From assembly GCF_003057745.1 (NCBI RefSeq), contig NZ_QBJD02000003.1, positions 124,001-188,000 of the forward strand: a stretch of 64,000 bases of DNA, written 5' to 3'. A program made the position numbers and the translations under genes. The DNA comes from Enterobacter sp. RIT418 (GTDB lineage Bacteria; Pseudomonadota; Gammaproteobacteria; Enterobacterales; Enterobacteriaceae). Shown piece by piece: positions 8,917-18,452 of this stretch (positions are counted from its first letter, which is position 1; every line of letters starts with the position of its first letter). Below the pieces are notes generated by a model, which saw nothing but the letters and a program-made list of their open reading frames with translations, did not search any database and was not told the origin of the DNA.

Positions 8917-9714
8917 ATGCAGGAAATTGATTTCTATCTGGTTGATGCCTTTAGCGACAGGGCATTTGGCGGCAACTCGGCGGCGGTTTGCCCGCTGGAA
9001 GAGTGGCTCCCGGACGACATGCTTCTGAAAATGGCGCAGCAGCATAACCAGTCTGAAACGGCTTTTTTCGTGCGCACCGACGGCGGCTTCGAGCTGCGCT
9101 GGTTCACCACGCTGCATGAGATAAACCTCTGCGGCCACGCCACGCTTGCGGCATCGCACGTGATCTTTGAATATCTTGACTACCCGCACACTGAAATCGT
9201 CTTCTCGACGCGCTTCGTCGGCGAGCTAACCGTCAGGCGCAGCGGCGACTGGCTAACGCTGAACTTCCCGGCGTGGGAGACGCAGGTCGCGGACAACCCG
9301 CCAGCGCTGCTGTTCCGCGCTTTGGGTATCGAAGGTGCAAGAGAGGTGCGCGTCGGCCGTGACTACATGGTGGTGCTGGAAAGCCAGCGGCAGGTAGAGG
9401 CCCTGACGCCGGATATTTCTGCCATGGTCCCGCTGGATAAAATGGTCTGCGTCACCGCGCCCGGCGAGGAGTATGATTTTGTCAGCCGCTTTTTCTGCCC
9501 GGGCGAGGGCGTGCCGGAAGATCCGGTGACGGGATCAACCCACAGCATGCTGATCCCGTACTGGAGCGCCAGGCTCGGCAAAACGCAGCTGAATGCCCGC
9601 CAGGTTTCAGCCCGCGGCGGGGATTTGCGCTGCGAGCTGAGGGGCGATCGGGTATTGATTGGCGGGCAGGCCACGCTGTACCTGAAGGGCAAAATCTATC
9701 TTCGCAACGCTTAA
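8917..9714 (+). CDS. PhzF family isomerase-like protein
   Basis: The 265-residue protein has the PhzF two-lobed fold signatures. These are the N-terminal [15 protein letters not shown], the likely catalytic glutamate in NQSETAFF, the loop [11 protein letters not shown], and the C-terminal [15 protein letters not shown] with its DPVTGS phosphate-binding-type turn. PhzF proteins catalyse isomerisations such as that of trans-2,3-dihydro-3-hydroxyanthranilate, but most relatives, including E. coli YddE, have no known substrate. No phenazine genes lie nearby. Its 3' end overlaps the convergent ptrR gene by four bases. Confidence 0.88.
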   Translation: MQEIDFYLVDAFSDRAFGGNSAAVCPLEEWLPDDMLLKMAQQHNQSETAFFVRTDGGFELRWFTTLHEINLCGHATLAASHVIFEYLDYPHTEIVFSTRFVGELTVRRSGDWLTLNFPAWETQVADNPPALLFRALGIEGAREVRVGRDYMVVLESQRQVEALTPDISAMVPLDKMVCVTAPGEEYDFVSRFFCPGEGVPEDPVTGSTHSMLIPYWSARLGKTQLNARQVSARGGDLRCELRGDRVLIGGQATLYLKGKIYLRNA

Positions 9715-10580
9715 GGTGAGGGCTGCCGCTCGTTCAGCAGGGCGATAAACGCTTCCAGCTGGCGGGTCATGGCGCCGCGCCGCCACACCAGCCAGGTCGT
9801 CAGCCAGCGCCAGTTCTCCGCCAGCGGCCACGCCTCCACCTGATGATGCCCCGGCATGCTCTCCAGCATGGAGCGGGGCATTAGCGCAATCCCCGCGCCC
9901 GCAATCACGCAGGCCAGCATCCCGTGGTAAGACTCCATCTCATGAATGCGCCCCGGCGTGGCGCGATCGGCGTGAAACCAGCTTTCCAGATGGCGCCGGT
10001 AGGAGCAGTTGGCCCGAAAGGCGTAGACGTCGCTGCCGCTCACCTCCGCCGCCCGGGAAACTTTCGCGTGCCCGGCGGGCGTCACCAGCATCATCTCCTC
10101 CCGGTAGACGGGCATCCCGTCCAGCTCGGGATGCGACAGCGGCCCGTCAACAAAGGCTGCGCTCAGCGTCCCTTCCAGCACGCCGTCGATCATCGTGCCC
10201 GACGGCCCCGTGGAGAGCGCAAACTGAATGCGGGGGTAGCGCTGGTTAAACTGCGCCAGGCTTTCCGGAATACGCACGGCGGCGGTGCTTTCCAGCGCGC
10301 CTAGGGAAAACAGCCCCTGCGGCTCGTCTCCGGCCACGACCATACGCGCTTCGTCGACCAGCGCCAGGATCTGCTTGCTGTAGCGCAGAAAATTATGTCC
10401 GGCGGGAGACAGCCGCAGGCGCTGGTTTTCACGAATAAACAGCTCTACGCCGAGGTCTGCCTCAAGCTGGCGGATGCGGGTCGTCAGGTTGGACGGCACG
10501 CGATGCACCTTCTGCGCCGCCTGGGTGATGCTCCCGGTCTGCGCCACCGCGTTAAACATTTCAAGCTGGGTTAAGTCCAT
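9711..10580 (-). CDS. ptrR: LysR-family regulator PtrR (YneJ), divergent from sad
   Basis: The N terminus (about 1-60) is a LysR winged helix-turn-helix ([20 protein letters not shown]), followed by an effector-binding domain. At 289 residues it is the usual family length. It is divergent from sad with 99 bases between them, and in E. coli the LysR gene at this position, yneJ/ptrR, controls sad (succinate semialdehyde and putrescine catabolism). Assignment rests on family plus conserved neighbourhood. The 3' end overlaps the phzF-like gene by four bases in convergent orientation. Confidence 0.85.
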   Translation of the reverse strand: MDLTQLEMFNAVAQTGSITQAAQKVHRVPSNLTTRIRQLEADLGVELFIRENQRLRLSPAGHNFLRYSKQILALVDEARMVVAGDEPQGLFSLGALESTAAVRIPESLAQFNQRYPRIQFALSTGPSGTMIDGVLEGTLSAAFVDGPLSHPELDGMPVYREEMMLVTPAGHAKVSRAAEVSGSDVYAFRANCSYRRHLESWFHADRATPGRIHEMESYHGMLACVIAGAGIALMPRSMLESMPGHHQVEAWPLAENWRWLTTWLVWRRGAMTRQLEAFIALLNERQPSP

Positions 10581-10679
10581 AGCATTCTCGATTCGTGAAT
10601 AAGGTGGTTAGTATTATTCATTTTTAAGAAATAGCAGAGTAGGCCACACTTAATCAACTCTTACTGCGTGGAGACAATA

Positions 10680-12068
10680 ATGACCTATTCATCTGCAACA
10701 CATGCCCTCTCCGTTAACCCGGCGACGGGAGAAACCCTGGCCGCTTACCCGTGGGCTTCATCTGACGACGTCGAGCGCGCGATTGCGCGGGCCGATAGCG
10801 GTTTTCGCCAGTGGCGTACCGAGAGCGTTGCGCACCGCGCGCAGACGCTGCGCAACGTGGGCGCGGCGCTGCGCCATCGCGCCGAAGAGATGGCGCAGAT
10901 GATGTCGCGCGAAATGGGCAAACCGATTTTGCAGGCGCGCGCCGAAGTCACGAAGTCCGCCAGCCTGTGCGACTGGTACGCCGAGCATGGCCCGGCGATG
11001 CTGCAGGCCGAGCCGACCCTGGTCGAAAACCAGAATGCGGTAATCGAGTACCGCCCGCTGGGGCCAATTCTGGCCGTTATGCCGTGGAACTTCCCGCTGT
11101 GGCAGGTGCTGCGCGGCGCGGTGCCTATTCTTTTGGCCGGTAACAGCTACCTGCTGAAACACGCCCCGAACGTGCTGGGCTCTGCCGAACTTATCGCGCA
11201 AATCTTCGCAGACGCGGGCGTTCCCGAGGGCGTGTTCGGCTGGGTGAACGCAACCAATGAGGGCGTCAGCCAGGCGATTAACGATCGCCGCATCGCGGCC
11301 ATTACCGTAACCGGCAGCGTGCGCGCGGGGGCGGCGATTGGCGCGCAGGCGGGGGCGGCGCTGAAAAAATGCGTGCTGGAGCTGGGCGGGTCCGATCCGT
11401 TTATCGTCCTGAACGATGCCGATCTCGAACTGGCCGTGAAGGCGGCGGTGGCCGGTCGCTACCAGAACACCGGGCAGGTGTGCGCCGCGGCGAAGCGCTT
11501 TATCGTGGAGGAAGGCATCGCCGAGCGCTTTACACAGCGTTTTGTTGAGATGACCGCAGCACTGAAGATGGGCGCACCGGAGGTTGAAGAAAACTACCTG
11601 GGCCCGATGGCGCGTTTCGATCTGCGCGACGAGCTGCATCAGCAGGTTGAGGCTACGCTGGCTGAAGGGGCAACGCTATTACTGGGCGGTGAGAAAGTTG
11701 CCGGTAACGGTAACTACTACGCACCGACAGTACTGGGTAACGTCACGCCGGAGATGACCGCGTTCCGCCAGGAGCTGTTTGGCCCGGTGGCGGCGATAAC
11801 CGTCGCCAAAGACGCGGCCCACGCGCTGGCGCTGGCAAACGACAGCGACTTCGGGCTGTCCGCGACCGTCTTTACCGCCAACGCGGATCTGGCGGATAAA
11901 TTCTCCCGCGAGCTGGAGTGCGGCGGCGTGTTTATCAACGGCTACAGCGCCAGCGACGCCCGCGTGGCGTTTGGCGGCGTGAAGAAAAGCGGCTTCGGGC
12001 GCGAGCTTTCGCACTTCGGCCTGCACGAGTTCTGCAACGTGCAAACGGTGTGGAAAGACCGCGTATAA
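10680..12068 (+). CDS. sad: NAD(P)+-dependent succinate semialdehyde dehydrogenase Sad
   Basis: Sad oxidises succinate semialdehyde to succinate in 4-aminobutyrate and putrescine breakdown. The 462-residue protein matches E. coli Sad closely. Catalytic Glu234 lies in LELGGSDP and nucleophile Cys268 in NTGQVCAAAKR. MPWNFPLWQV and TVTGSVRAG mark the cofactor site. The frame is open from a GTG at 10668, but GGAG (10670-10673) then lies six bases before the ATG at 10680, so I chose that start. It is divergent from ptrR, its likely regulator. Confidence 0.95.
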   Translation: MTYSSATHALSVNPATGETLAAYPWASSDDVERAIARADSGFRQWRTESVAHRAQTLRNVGAALRHRAEEMAQMMSREMGKPILQARAEVTKSASLCDWYAEHGPAMLQAEPTLVENQNAVIEYRPLGPILAVMPWNFPLWQVLRGAVPILLAGNSYLLKHAPNVLGSAELIAQIFADAGVPEGVFGWVNATNEGVSQAINDRRIAAITVTGSVRAGAAIGAQAGAALKKCVLELGGSDPFIVLNDADLELAVKAAVAGRYQNTGQVCAAAKRFIVEEGIAERFTQRFVEMTAALKMGAPEVEENYLGPMARFDLRDELHQQVEATLAEGATLLLGGEKVAGNGNYYAPTVLGNVTPEMTAFRQELFGPVAAITVAKDAAHALALANDSDFGLSATVFTANADLADKFSRELECGGVFINGYSASDARVAFGGVKKSGFGRELSHFGLHEFCNVQTVWKDRV

Positions 12069-12073
12069 ACGCA

Positions 12074-12100
12074 TGCCGGGCGGGGCTTTCCTGCCCGGTA
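12074..12100. terminator. Hairpin after sad (possible terminator)
   Basis: CCGGGC at 12076-12081 pairs with GCCCGG at 12093-12098. No T-run follows, so it may be a REP-type hairpin or a weak terminator rather than a classic one. Confidence 0.45.
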
Positions 12101-12191
12101 CAGTCCCCGCCTGTCATGTAGCTGCAATGGTTCTGTCATTTTCGTTTCGTAGACTCGTTCGTGTCTAACATATTGTTACCGAAAGAAAATT

Positions 12192-13781
12192 ATGAACCTA
12201 ACGCAAATTTTTCGCCGTATTGCGCTGCGCATCGTTCCCCGTCGGTTTGGCCTTCTTGCCGGCATCTTTTGTATTATCGGGCTTTTCTCCGCGCTTCAGC
12301 TCTCTTCATCCTTCCTGCTGACCGCATCGCTGCGGGAGGCCCAGCGTAACGAACGTCATAATCAGCTCGCCTGGCAGCAGCAGGGCAAGCTGGGTCGGGC
12401 GCGGGTTTCGCTGCTGGCGGCAAGCGACCTGCTCAACCGCTCCGGCGTCTATTTTATGCAGGATAAAGAGACCGGCTCGGAGGGAAGCTGGCACAGCCTG
12501 ATGGACGACGCGCAGACAGCGCTGGCGGATTCTCACCGGGCGTGGGAAGCGTGGCTGGCGCTCAATCCACCGCGCGACGAGGCGCTGGTGAGCAGCTATC
12601 AGCTGTTCTACGGCGCTATTCAGGAGCAGGCGGCAGGGCTGGTGGAATCAAATTCCATCGACGCGTTCTTTGCCGTACCGGCGCAGGCATTTCAGACCGA
12701 CTTCAACGATAACTACGCCCGCTACCAGCAGGCCAGCGAGAAGCGGGCGATACAGGGGCGGCAGTCCCTGACGGAGGGGCTTTCCAGCCTGCAAACCCTG
12801 TTCCTGTTTGCTCCGCTGGCGCTGCTGGCGATCGCCATTGCCGTGTGGTTTGGCATGGCGAAGTGGGTCATTACGCCGCTGCGCCGCCTGATCGCGCATA
12901 TCAACCAGCTTGCCGCGGGCGACCTGTCCGGAACGCCGCCGGGCGTGGTGCGCTTTAACCGCGAAATTGACCGGCTCCACGGCAGTATCTCCACCATGCA
13001 GAACGGGCTACAGCAGCTGGTGACGCAGGTGAGCGACGCTTCGGCGTCTATGGTGGAAAACATAGGCGCGCTGGCGCAGGGCAACGAGAAGCTTTACCAG
13101 CAGTCGGCGCGCCAGGCAAAAGCGCTTAGCGACGTGACGGCGCATATTGCCGCGCTGGAAACCCACGTTGAAGGCAATACCGGATACGCGAAGCTCGCCA
13201 GCGCGCGGGCGGATGAGGCGCGCCAGGCCGCTGCGGGCGGCGACGCGATGATGTCCACCGTGAATGCGTCGATGCAGACGATCGTTGCCCGATCGTCAGA
13301 AATGCGCGGGATCGTGGCGATAATCGACAGCGTGGCGTTTCAGACCAACATTCTGGCCCTGAATGCCGCGATTGAAGCGGCCCATGCGGGAAACCAGGGG
13401 CGCGGCTTTGCGGTGGTGGCAAAAGAGGTAGGCCTGCTGGCGAGAAAGAGCAGCCACTCCACGCAAACTATTCAGGAGCTGATTAACCACTCCCTGCAGG
13501 GCATCGAAGACGGCTCGAGGGCGGTGAGCCGCATGGAGGACAATCTGCAGCAGGTCACCGGGCTGGTGGCGAACCTTAGTGGTTTGCTCAATGAGATCTC
13601 CGCCGCGACGCAGAGCCAGGGGGAGAGCATTCATCAAATGACGCACCGGCTTCACTCCCTGAATCAGGTCTCGCACCAGACGGACGCGCTGGTGTCAGAG
13701 GCGTCCGCGGCCTCATCGCGCCTGCACCAGAAGTCGGATCTTTTGCTGCATGCCGTTTCGCGTTTTCGCCTGCCCGCCTGA
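12192..13781 (+). CDS. Methyl-accepting chemotaxis protein (Tar-type receptor)
   Basis: The 529-residue chemoreceptor has transmembrane segment 1 at about 18-42, a periplasmic four-helix ligand-binding domain of Tar type (about 43-193), transmembrane segment 2 at about 196-217, then HAMP and a long cytoplasmic coiled coil. The kinase-control hairpin is at about 375-420 (SVAFQTNILALNAAIEAAHAG). Two features are odd. Gly414 replaces the usual arginine in the 'VAKEVR.LA' segment. The protein also ends FRLPA with no NWETF-type CheR/CheB tether. It is a lone receptor between sad and glsB, and the ligand is unknown. Confidence 0.92.
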   Translation: MNLTQIFRRIALRIVPRRFGLLAGIFCIIGLFSALQLSSSFLLTASLREAQRNERHNQLAWQQQGKLGRARVSLLAASDLLNRSGVYFMQDKETGSEGSWHSLMDDAQTALADSHRAWEAWLALNPPRDEALVSSYQLFYGAIQEQAAGLVESNSIDAFFAVPAQAFQTDFNDNYARYQQASEKRAIQGRQSLTEGLSSLQTLFLFAPLALLAIAIAVWFGMAKWVITPLRRLIAHINQLAAGDLSGTPPGVVRFNREIDRLHGSISTMQNGLQQLVTQVSDASASMVENIGALAQGNEKLYQQSARQAKALSDVTAHIAALETHVEGNTGYAKLASARADEARQAAAGGDAMMSTVNASMQTIVARSSEMRGIVAIIDSVAFQTNILALNAAIEAAHAGNQGRGFAVVAKEVGLLARKSSHSTQTIQELINHSLQGIEDGSRAVSRMEDNLQQVTGLVANLSGLLNEISAATQSQGESIHQMTHRLHSLNQVSHQTDALVSEASAASSRLHQKSDLLLHAVSRFRLPA

Positions 13782-13844
13782 CGTAACGCGGCGGCGTCTG
13801 TTATACTCGCAGCCCGTTTTTAGCCTGAGGGCAAGGAGCAAAGT

Positions 13845-14771
13845 GTGGCTGCGGTCATTCATAATGAGATGCTGGATGAAATTCTGGCGCAGGTGCGCCC
13901 GTTACTGGGGCAGGGCAAGGTAGCGGACTATATTCCCGCGCTGGCTTCCGTCAGCGGGGAAAAGCTCGGTATTGCCATTTGCACCGTTGACGGCCAGCGC
14001 TTTCAGGCGGGCGACGCGAGCGAGCGTTTTTCCATTCAGTCGATCTCGAAGGTGCTGAGCCTGGTCGCGGCGATGCGTCAGTATGATGAAAACGAAATCT
14101 GGCAGCGCGTGGGCAAAGACCCCTCCGGCCAGCCGTTTAACTCGCTTCTTCAGCTCGAAATCGAGCAGGGCAAGCCGCGCAACCCGTTCATTAACGCCGG
14201 GGCGCTGGTGGTGTGCGATATGCTGCAAAGCCGCCTCAGCGCGCCGCGCCAGCGGATGCTGGAAATCGTGCGCCAGCTCTCCGGCGTGCAGGACATTGCC
14301 TACGATCCGGTGGTGGCTCGCTCCGAGTTCGAGCACTCCGCCCGCAACGCGGCCATCGCCTGGCTGATGAAGTCCTTTGGTAATTTTCACAACGACGTGG
14401 CGACCGTGCTGCAAAACTATTTCCACTACTGCGCGCTGAAGATGAGCTGCGTGGAGCTGGCGCAGACCTTTCTGTTTCTGGCACACCAGGGCCATGCGCC
14501 TCATCTGTCGCAGGAAGTGGTCTCCTCAATGCAGGCGCGCCAGATCAACGCCCTGATGGCGACCAGCGGCATGTATCAGAATGCCGGAGAGTTCGCGTGG
14601 CGCGTTGGGCTGCCGGCAAAATCCGGCGTCGGCGGCGGGGTGGTGGCAATCGTTCCGCACGAGATGGCCATCGCCGTCTGGAGCCCGGAGCTGGACGAAA
14701 CGGGTAACTCGCTGGCGGGCGTCGCCGCGCTGGAACGCCTCACCCAGCGGCTGGGGCGTTCGGTGTACTGA
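13845..14771 (+). CDS. glsB: Glutaminase GlsB (YneH)
   Basis: GlsB hydrolyses glutamine to glutamate and ammonia. The 308-residue protein is the same length as E. coli GlsB and keeps the serine-dependent glutaminase motifs: the catalytic serine and lysine in FSIQSISKV, plus [22 protein letters not shown] and [12 protein letters not shown]. The start is GTG after AAGGAG, matching the E. coli N-terminal extent. Its stop overlaps the start of yneG by one base, so the two are translationally coupled. Confidence 0.95.
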   Translation: MAAVIHNEMLDEILAQVRPLLGQGKVADYIPALASVSGEKLGIAICTVDGQRFQAGDASERFSIQSISKVLSLVAAMRQYDENEIWQRVGKDPSGQPFNSLLQLEIEQGKPRNPFINAGALVVCDMLQSRLSAPRQRMLEIVRQLSGVQDIAYDPVVARSEFEHSARNAAIAWLMKSFGNFHNDVATVLQNYFHYCALKMSCVELAQTFLFLAHQGHAPHLSQEVVSSMQARQINALMATSGMYQNAGEFAWRVGLPAKSGVGGGVVAIVPHEMAIAVWSPELDETGNSLAGVAALERLTQRLGRSVY

Positions 14772-15133
14772 TGTCTGAGCTTGATCCTCTTTTTGCGCGC
14801 CTGGCGCGTTCGACGTTCCGCTCGCGCTTTAAGCTTGGCGTAAAAGAGCGGCAGTACTGCTGGGATAAAGGGGCGGAAACCATTGACCAGCACGCGGCTG
14901 ACTTCGTGGCGAAGCGCCTTGCCCCCGCGCATCCCGCCAATGACGGCAGGCAAACCCCCATGCGCGGCCACCCGGTCTTTATCGCCCAGCACGCCACCGC
15001 AACCTGCTGTCGCGGCTGTCTGGCGAAGTGGCACAATATTGCGCAGGGCGAAGCGCTGACCGCGCGGCAGCAGCGATACGTCGTGAGCGTCATTCACCGC
15101 TGGCTTGTATTGCAGATGAACGCCCAGAATTGA
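14771..15133 (+). CDS. yneG: YneG family protein (DUF4186)
   Basis: This 120-residue soluble protein of unknown function belongs to the small YneG/DUF4186 family that follows glsB in enterobacteria. It is rich in Arg and His and contains a CCRGC motif (about residues 78-82) and upstream cysteine and histidine residues that could bind metal. TGATG overlap with glsB implies coupled translation. No catalytic assignment is possible from sequence alone. Confidence 0.88.
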   Translation: MSELDPLFARLARSTFRSRFKLGVKERQYCWDKGAETIDQHAADFVAKRLAPAHPANDGRQTPMRGHPVFIAQHATATCCRGCLAKWHNIAQGEALTARQQRYVVSVIHRWLVLQMNAQN

Positions 15134-15240
15134 CGGCTGAACAAAGGTGTCAAAGATGTGCTATAGATGCATATAACCTTTCAATAACCCTGCTGGCGAC
15201 CGAAATAATTGCCATAAGTGATTATGTGGACTGATATTTA

Positions 15241-16689
15241 ATGGGGCCTGCTATCTCATCGTTTACGTTTTTTCGACCAGAGAGCGCACTGCGTAACGCG
15301 GTGGGCATTTTCATCCTGACCACGCTGTTTTATTTCATCGGGGCGGAGCTGCGTCTGGTTGAGGCGCTGTCGCTGTTTTGGCCGCTGAACGGCGTGATGG
15401 CGGGGATCTTTGCCCGCTATGCCTACCTCAATCGCCTGCATTATTACGCGGTGTCGTATGTCGCCATGCTGCTCTACGATGCCTTCACCACCAGCTGGGG
15501 AATGGCCTCTCTGGTCATCAACCTGTCTAATATGGTCTTTATCGTGACGGTAGCCCTGCTGGTGCTGCGCGACAAACGCCTGCGAAAAACGACGCCCGAT
15601 CCGATTAACGCCCTGAGGCTGTTTAATTACTGCCTGGTTGCCGCGCTGCTCTGCGCGCTGCTGGGGGCCGTCGGATCCGTCGGCATCGACAGCCATACCT
15701 TCTGGCCGCTGTTTGCCGACTGGTTTAGCGAGCAGTTTTCAACGGGCGTGCTGATCGTTCCCTGCATTCTGGCAATGAAAATGCCCGCGCAGCGCATGCG
15801 CGTGCGGCCAGAACAGCTTTTACCGGTGCTGGCGCTGACGATGTCGGTCATCGCGTCGGTGGTGATTGGCGGAGCAGGGGCGCTAGCCTTTCCGCTGCCC
15901 GCGCTGATCTGGTGTGCGGTGCGCTATTCGCTCCCGACCACCTGCCTTATCACCTTCGTGACCGGCGCGACCGAAGTGGTGCTGGTCGCTAACTCGGTGA
16001 TCAACATTGCCGTCGAGGCGCCGCTTTCAACGCCGCTGATGTTCTCTGCGCGCCTTGGCATTGCGACCATGGCGATTTGCCCGGTGATGGTCTCCGTGAG
16101 CGTGGCGGCGATTAACTCGCTGATCCATCAGGTTTCGCTGCGCGCGGACTATGATTTCCTGACCCACGTCTACTCGCGATCCGGCCTGTATGAAGCGCTT
16201 AAGCACGAAGAGGCTCACCGTCATTCGCGTTTTCTGACGGTGATGCTGCTGGATATCGACTATTTCAAAAGCATTAACGATAACTATGGACACGAGTGCG
16301 GCGACCGCGTGCTGACGACCTTTGCCCACAAGGTGCAGCAGGTTGTCGGCGAGGACGGCATGGTGGCGCGAATGGGCGGAGAAGAGTTTGCCGTTGTGGT
16401 AAACGCGGGTGACGAGCAGCACGGCTTTGCGCTGGCGGAGCGTATTCGCCAGGCAATCGCTCACCATCCCTTTACGTGGCGCCAGCAAACCATCTTTTTA
16501 ACCGTTAGCATCGGGCTGGGAAGCGGCAAAGCAGAATCATGGCAGCTGACGGAGGTTTTCAACAGGCTGATGGCCGAGGCGGATGATTTTCTCTATCGCT
16601 CGAAAAAAGCCGGGCGAAACCGCACCAGCGCGCGGCTGTTGCATGAAACCGGGGTGGTCAATGCCGACAGAGGCACGGAGCGGGTATAA
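15241..16689 (+). CDS. dgcF: MASE1-type membrane diguanylate cyclase (DgcF/YneF-like)
   Basis: Residues 1 to about 300 form a multi-helix membrane sensor of MASE1 type (LRLVEALSLFWPLNGVMAGI). The rest is a GGDEF domain that makes cyclic di-GMP from two GTP. The active-site loop is GGEEF at 379-383 within ARMGGEEFAVVV, and LLDIDYFKSINDNYGHECGD holds the metal and substrate residues. No RxxD inhibitory site precedes the loop, so product inhibition at that site is unlikely. Position after yneG matches E. coli dgcF. Shine-Dalgarno before the 15241 ATG is weak. Confidence 0.88.
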   Translation: MGPAISSFTFFRPESALRNAVGIFILTTLFYFIGAELRLVEALSLFWPLNGVMAGIFARYAYLNRLHYYAVSYVAMLLYDAFTTSWGMASLVINLSNMVFIVTVALLVLRDKRLRKTTPDPINALRLFNYCLVAALLCALLGAVGSVGIDSHTFWPLFADWFSEQFSTGVLIVPCILAMKMPAQRMRVRPEQLLPVLALTMSVIASVVIGGAGALAFPLPALIWCAVRYSLPTTCLITFVTGATEVVLVANSVINIAVEAPLSTPLMFSARLGIATMAICPVMVSVSVAAINSLIHQVSLRADYDFLTHVYSRSGLYEALKHEEAHRHSRFLTVMLLDIDYFKSINDNYGHECGDRVLTTFAHKVQQVVGEDGMVARMGGEEFAVVVNAGDEQHGFALAERIRQAIAHHPFTWRQQTIFLTVSIGLGSGKAESWQLTEVFNRLMAEADDFLYRSKKAGRNRTSARLLHETGVVNADRGTERV

Positions 16690-16761
16690 ACCCTCGTTCC
16701 CCGCATGACAAAGCCTCTTCGTAAGCTACGCTTTGATATAAGCCCGGCACAAGGAGACGTC

Positions 16762-17727
16762 ATGAAATCACCGGAAATTCCCGCTAATGAAAAAGAGCGT
16801 TTAGATGCGCTGCGTGAGTCAGGGCTGCTTGAGCCCGGCGCGTCCCCCGCGTTCGATCGCCTCACGCGGCTGGCTAAACGAGTCTTCCAGGTCCCTCTGG
16901 CGATGGTCAATCTGATAGATGAACATACCCTGATTGTTAAATCTGCCGACGGCAATGCTCCAGAAACGGTGCCGCGCAATATCTCATTCTGCGGCCACAC
17001 GATCCTCAGCGAGGTGCCGCTGGTGGTCGGCGACATGCTTCGGGACGATCGTTTTGCCGATAATCCGCTGGTGGCCGGTGAGCCGGGCGTGCGTTTTTAC
17101 GCCGGGTTTCCGCTGCGCCTGCGCGACGGGGCCAGCGTCGGGTCGCTGTGCCTGATTGATTACCAGCCACGGGAGTTTAGCGCCGCGGATCTCGCGGTGC
17201 TAAGCGATCTAGGCGCGCTGGCGGAGGACGAGTTTGCCGCCGTCAGCGCGGCGACAACCGACGATTTAACCGGGCTTTTTAACCGACGCGGGTTTAATCA
17301 GTTTGTCCAGTTTACCCTCTCGTCGGCCCGCCGTCGGGCGGAGCCGCTCACGCTCGGCTGGATCGACCTGGACCACTTCAAATCGATCAACGATCTTTAC
17401 GGTCACGAAGAGGGCGACAAAGCGCTAAAGGCGATGGCCTCATTGATGCGCGCCTCCTTCCGCGAGGCCGATCTGCTGGTGCGCTTCGGCGGAGATGAGT
17501 TTGCGGTTCTGTTTGCGGACACGGACGAGCAGGGCGGCTGGATAGCGATGCACTATCTCTCCGGGCAGGTCGAAAGCTACAACGCGCGTCGGCTGCACCC
17601 GTGGGCGCTGGCCTTCTCGTGGGGCGTGAGCGAGTTTGATCATCAGGGCAACGACGTGCAGCAGTGGCTGAAATGCGCCGACGAGAAAATGTATGCCATG
17701 AAGCAGCAGCGCCGCCTGGAAAGGTGA
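16762..17727 (+). CDS. GAF-GGDEF diguanylate cyclase
   Basis: The 321-residue soluble protein has an N-terminal GAF domain (about 20-155; AMVNLIDEHTLIVKS, ISFCGHTIL, FYAGFPLRL) and a C-terminal GGDEF domain. The active site RFGGDEF is intact (GGDEF at 243-247), and an RxxD inhibitory site (Arg234 to Asp237) lies exactly five residues before it, so it should be a feedback-inhibited cyclic di-GMP synthase. I chose ATG 16762 because AAGGAG lies just upstream; an earlier in-frame ATG has none. It sits 72 bases after the membrane cyclase on the same strand. Confidence 0.9.
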   Translation: MKSPEIPANEKERLDALRESGLLEPGASPAFDRLTRLAKRVFQVPLAMVNLIDEHTLIVKSADGNAPETVPRNISFCGHTILSEVPLVVGDMLRDDRFADNPLVAGEPGVRFYAGFPLRLRDGASVGSLCLIDYQPREFSAADLAVLSDLGALAEDEFAAVSAATTDDLTGLFNRRGFNQFVQFTLSSARRRAEPLTLGWIDLDHFKSINDLYGHEEGDKALKAMASLMRASFREADLLVRFGGDEFAVLFADTDEQGGWIAMHYLSGQVESYNARRLHPWALAFSWGVSEFDHQGNDVQQWLKCADEKMYAMKQQRRLER

Positions 17728-17819
17728 CATTGCAAAATCCTATGATAAAGGCCGTTGCGTTAAGGAAATGTTAAAAACAAAGTAGAGTGCGACATAGCCT
17801 TGAAAAAACGGACCTCTTA

Positions 17820-18335
17820 ATGCATATCACATCCCTTACCCGGGACGGTATTTTGTCCCACATTGATGCGCTCTCCGCTGTTCTCGACAATTGCGTGCGC
17901 GGCGGCGCATCCGTTAGCTTTATGCTGCCCTTTACCCCCGAGAAGGCGCGCGCGTTCTGGCTCGGCGTGGCCGAGAGCGTCGGACGCGGTGAGCGCACCG
18001 TGCTGGCCTGCTTTGATGAGCAAAACGCGCTCATCGGTACGGTGCAGTTAATTACCGACCAGCCCGAAAACCAGCCGCACCGGGCGGACGTAGCAAAGCT
18101 GCTGGTGCATGACAAGGCGCGCCGTCAGGGGGCCGCGATGGCGCTGATGGAGGCGCTTGAGGCGCAGGCCCGCGAGCAGGGAAAAAGCGTGCTGATGCTG
18201 GATACCGCAACCGGCAGCGGCGCGGAAACCTTCTACCAGCGCGCGGGCTGGCAAAAAGCGGGAGAAATTCCGCGCTATGCCCTCATGCCGGACGGTGAAA
18301 TGACCGCAACCTCGCTCTTCTATAAGTTTTTGTGA
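17820..18335 (+). CDS. GNAT family N-acetyltransferase
   Basis: This 171-residue single-domain GNAT protein has the acetyl-CoA pyrophosphate loop in a variant form (LLVHDKARRQGAAMALMEALE) and the family's C-terminal 'FYQRAGW' strand-helix. Relatives include amide and antibiotic acetyltransferases, but the substrate cannot be read from sequence. An upstream in-frame ATG (17787) exists. I prefer 17820, where homology to the fold begins (ITSLTRDGI), though neither start has a strong Shine-Dalgarno sequence. It is a monocistronic unit before uxaB. Confidence 0.8.
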   Translation: MHITSLTRDGILSHIDALSAVLDNCVRGGASVSFMLPFTPEKARAFWLGVAESVGRGERTVLACFDEQNALIGTVQLITDQPENQPHRADVAKLLVHDKARRQGAAMALMEALEAQAREQGKSVLMLDTATGSGAETFYQRAGWQKAGEIPRYALMPDGEMTATSLFYKFL

Positions 18336-18363
18336 GTGTTTTACACAATGACGCGATGAATTG

Positions 18364-18397
18364 ATCAAAACAGGGTTCCTGGTCGAAATGTTTTGAT
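18364..18397. promoter_or_regulatory. Inverted repeat upstream of uxaB (candidate operator)
   Basis: ATCAAAACA (18364-18372) and TGTTTTGAT (18389-18397) are perfect 9-base inverted arms 16 bases apart, 56 bases before uxaB. A hexuronate repressor (ExuR or UxuR) would be expected here, but I cannot confirm the match to their consensus. Confidence 0.4.
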
Positions 18398-18452
18398 AAG
18401 TTATTACACCAATCACATAAGGCTGTATGACTAATCAATCAAGGAACCCATT

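Noticed and set aside
18336..18352. CRP-like TGTG/CACA pair just after the GNAT gene
   Set aside because: The half-sites are nine bases apart instead of eight (TGTG-N9-CACA), so the spacing is wrong for CRP.
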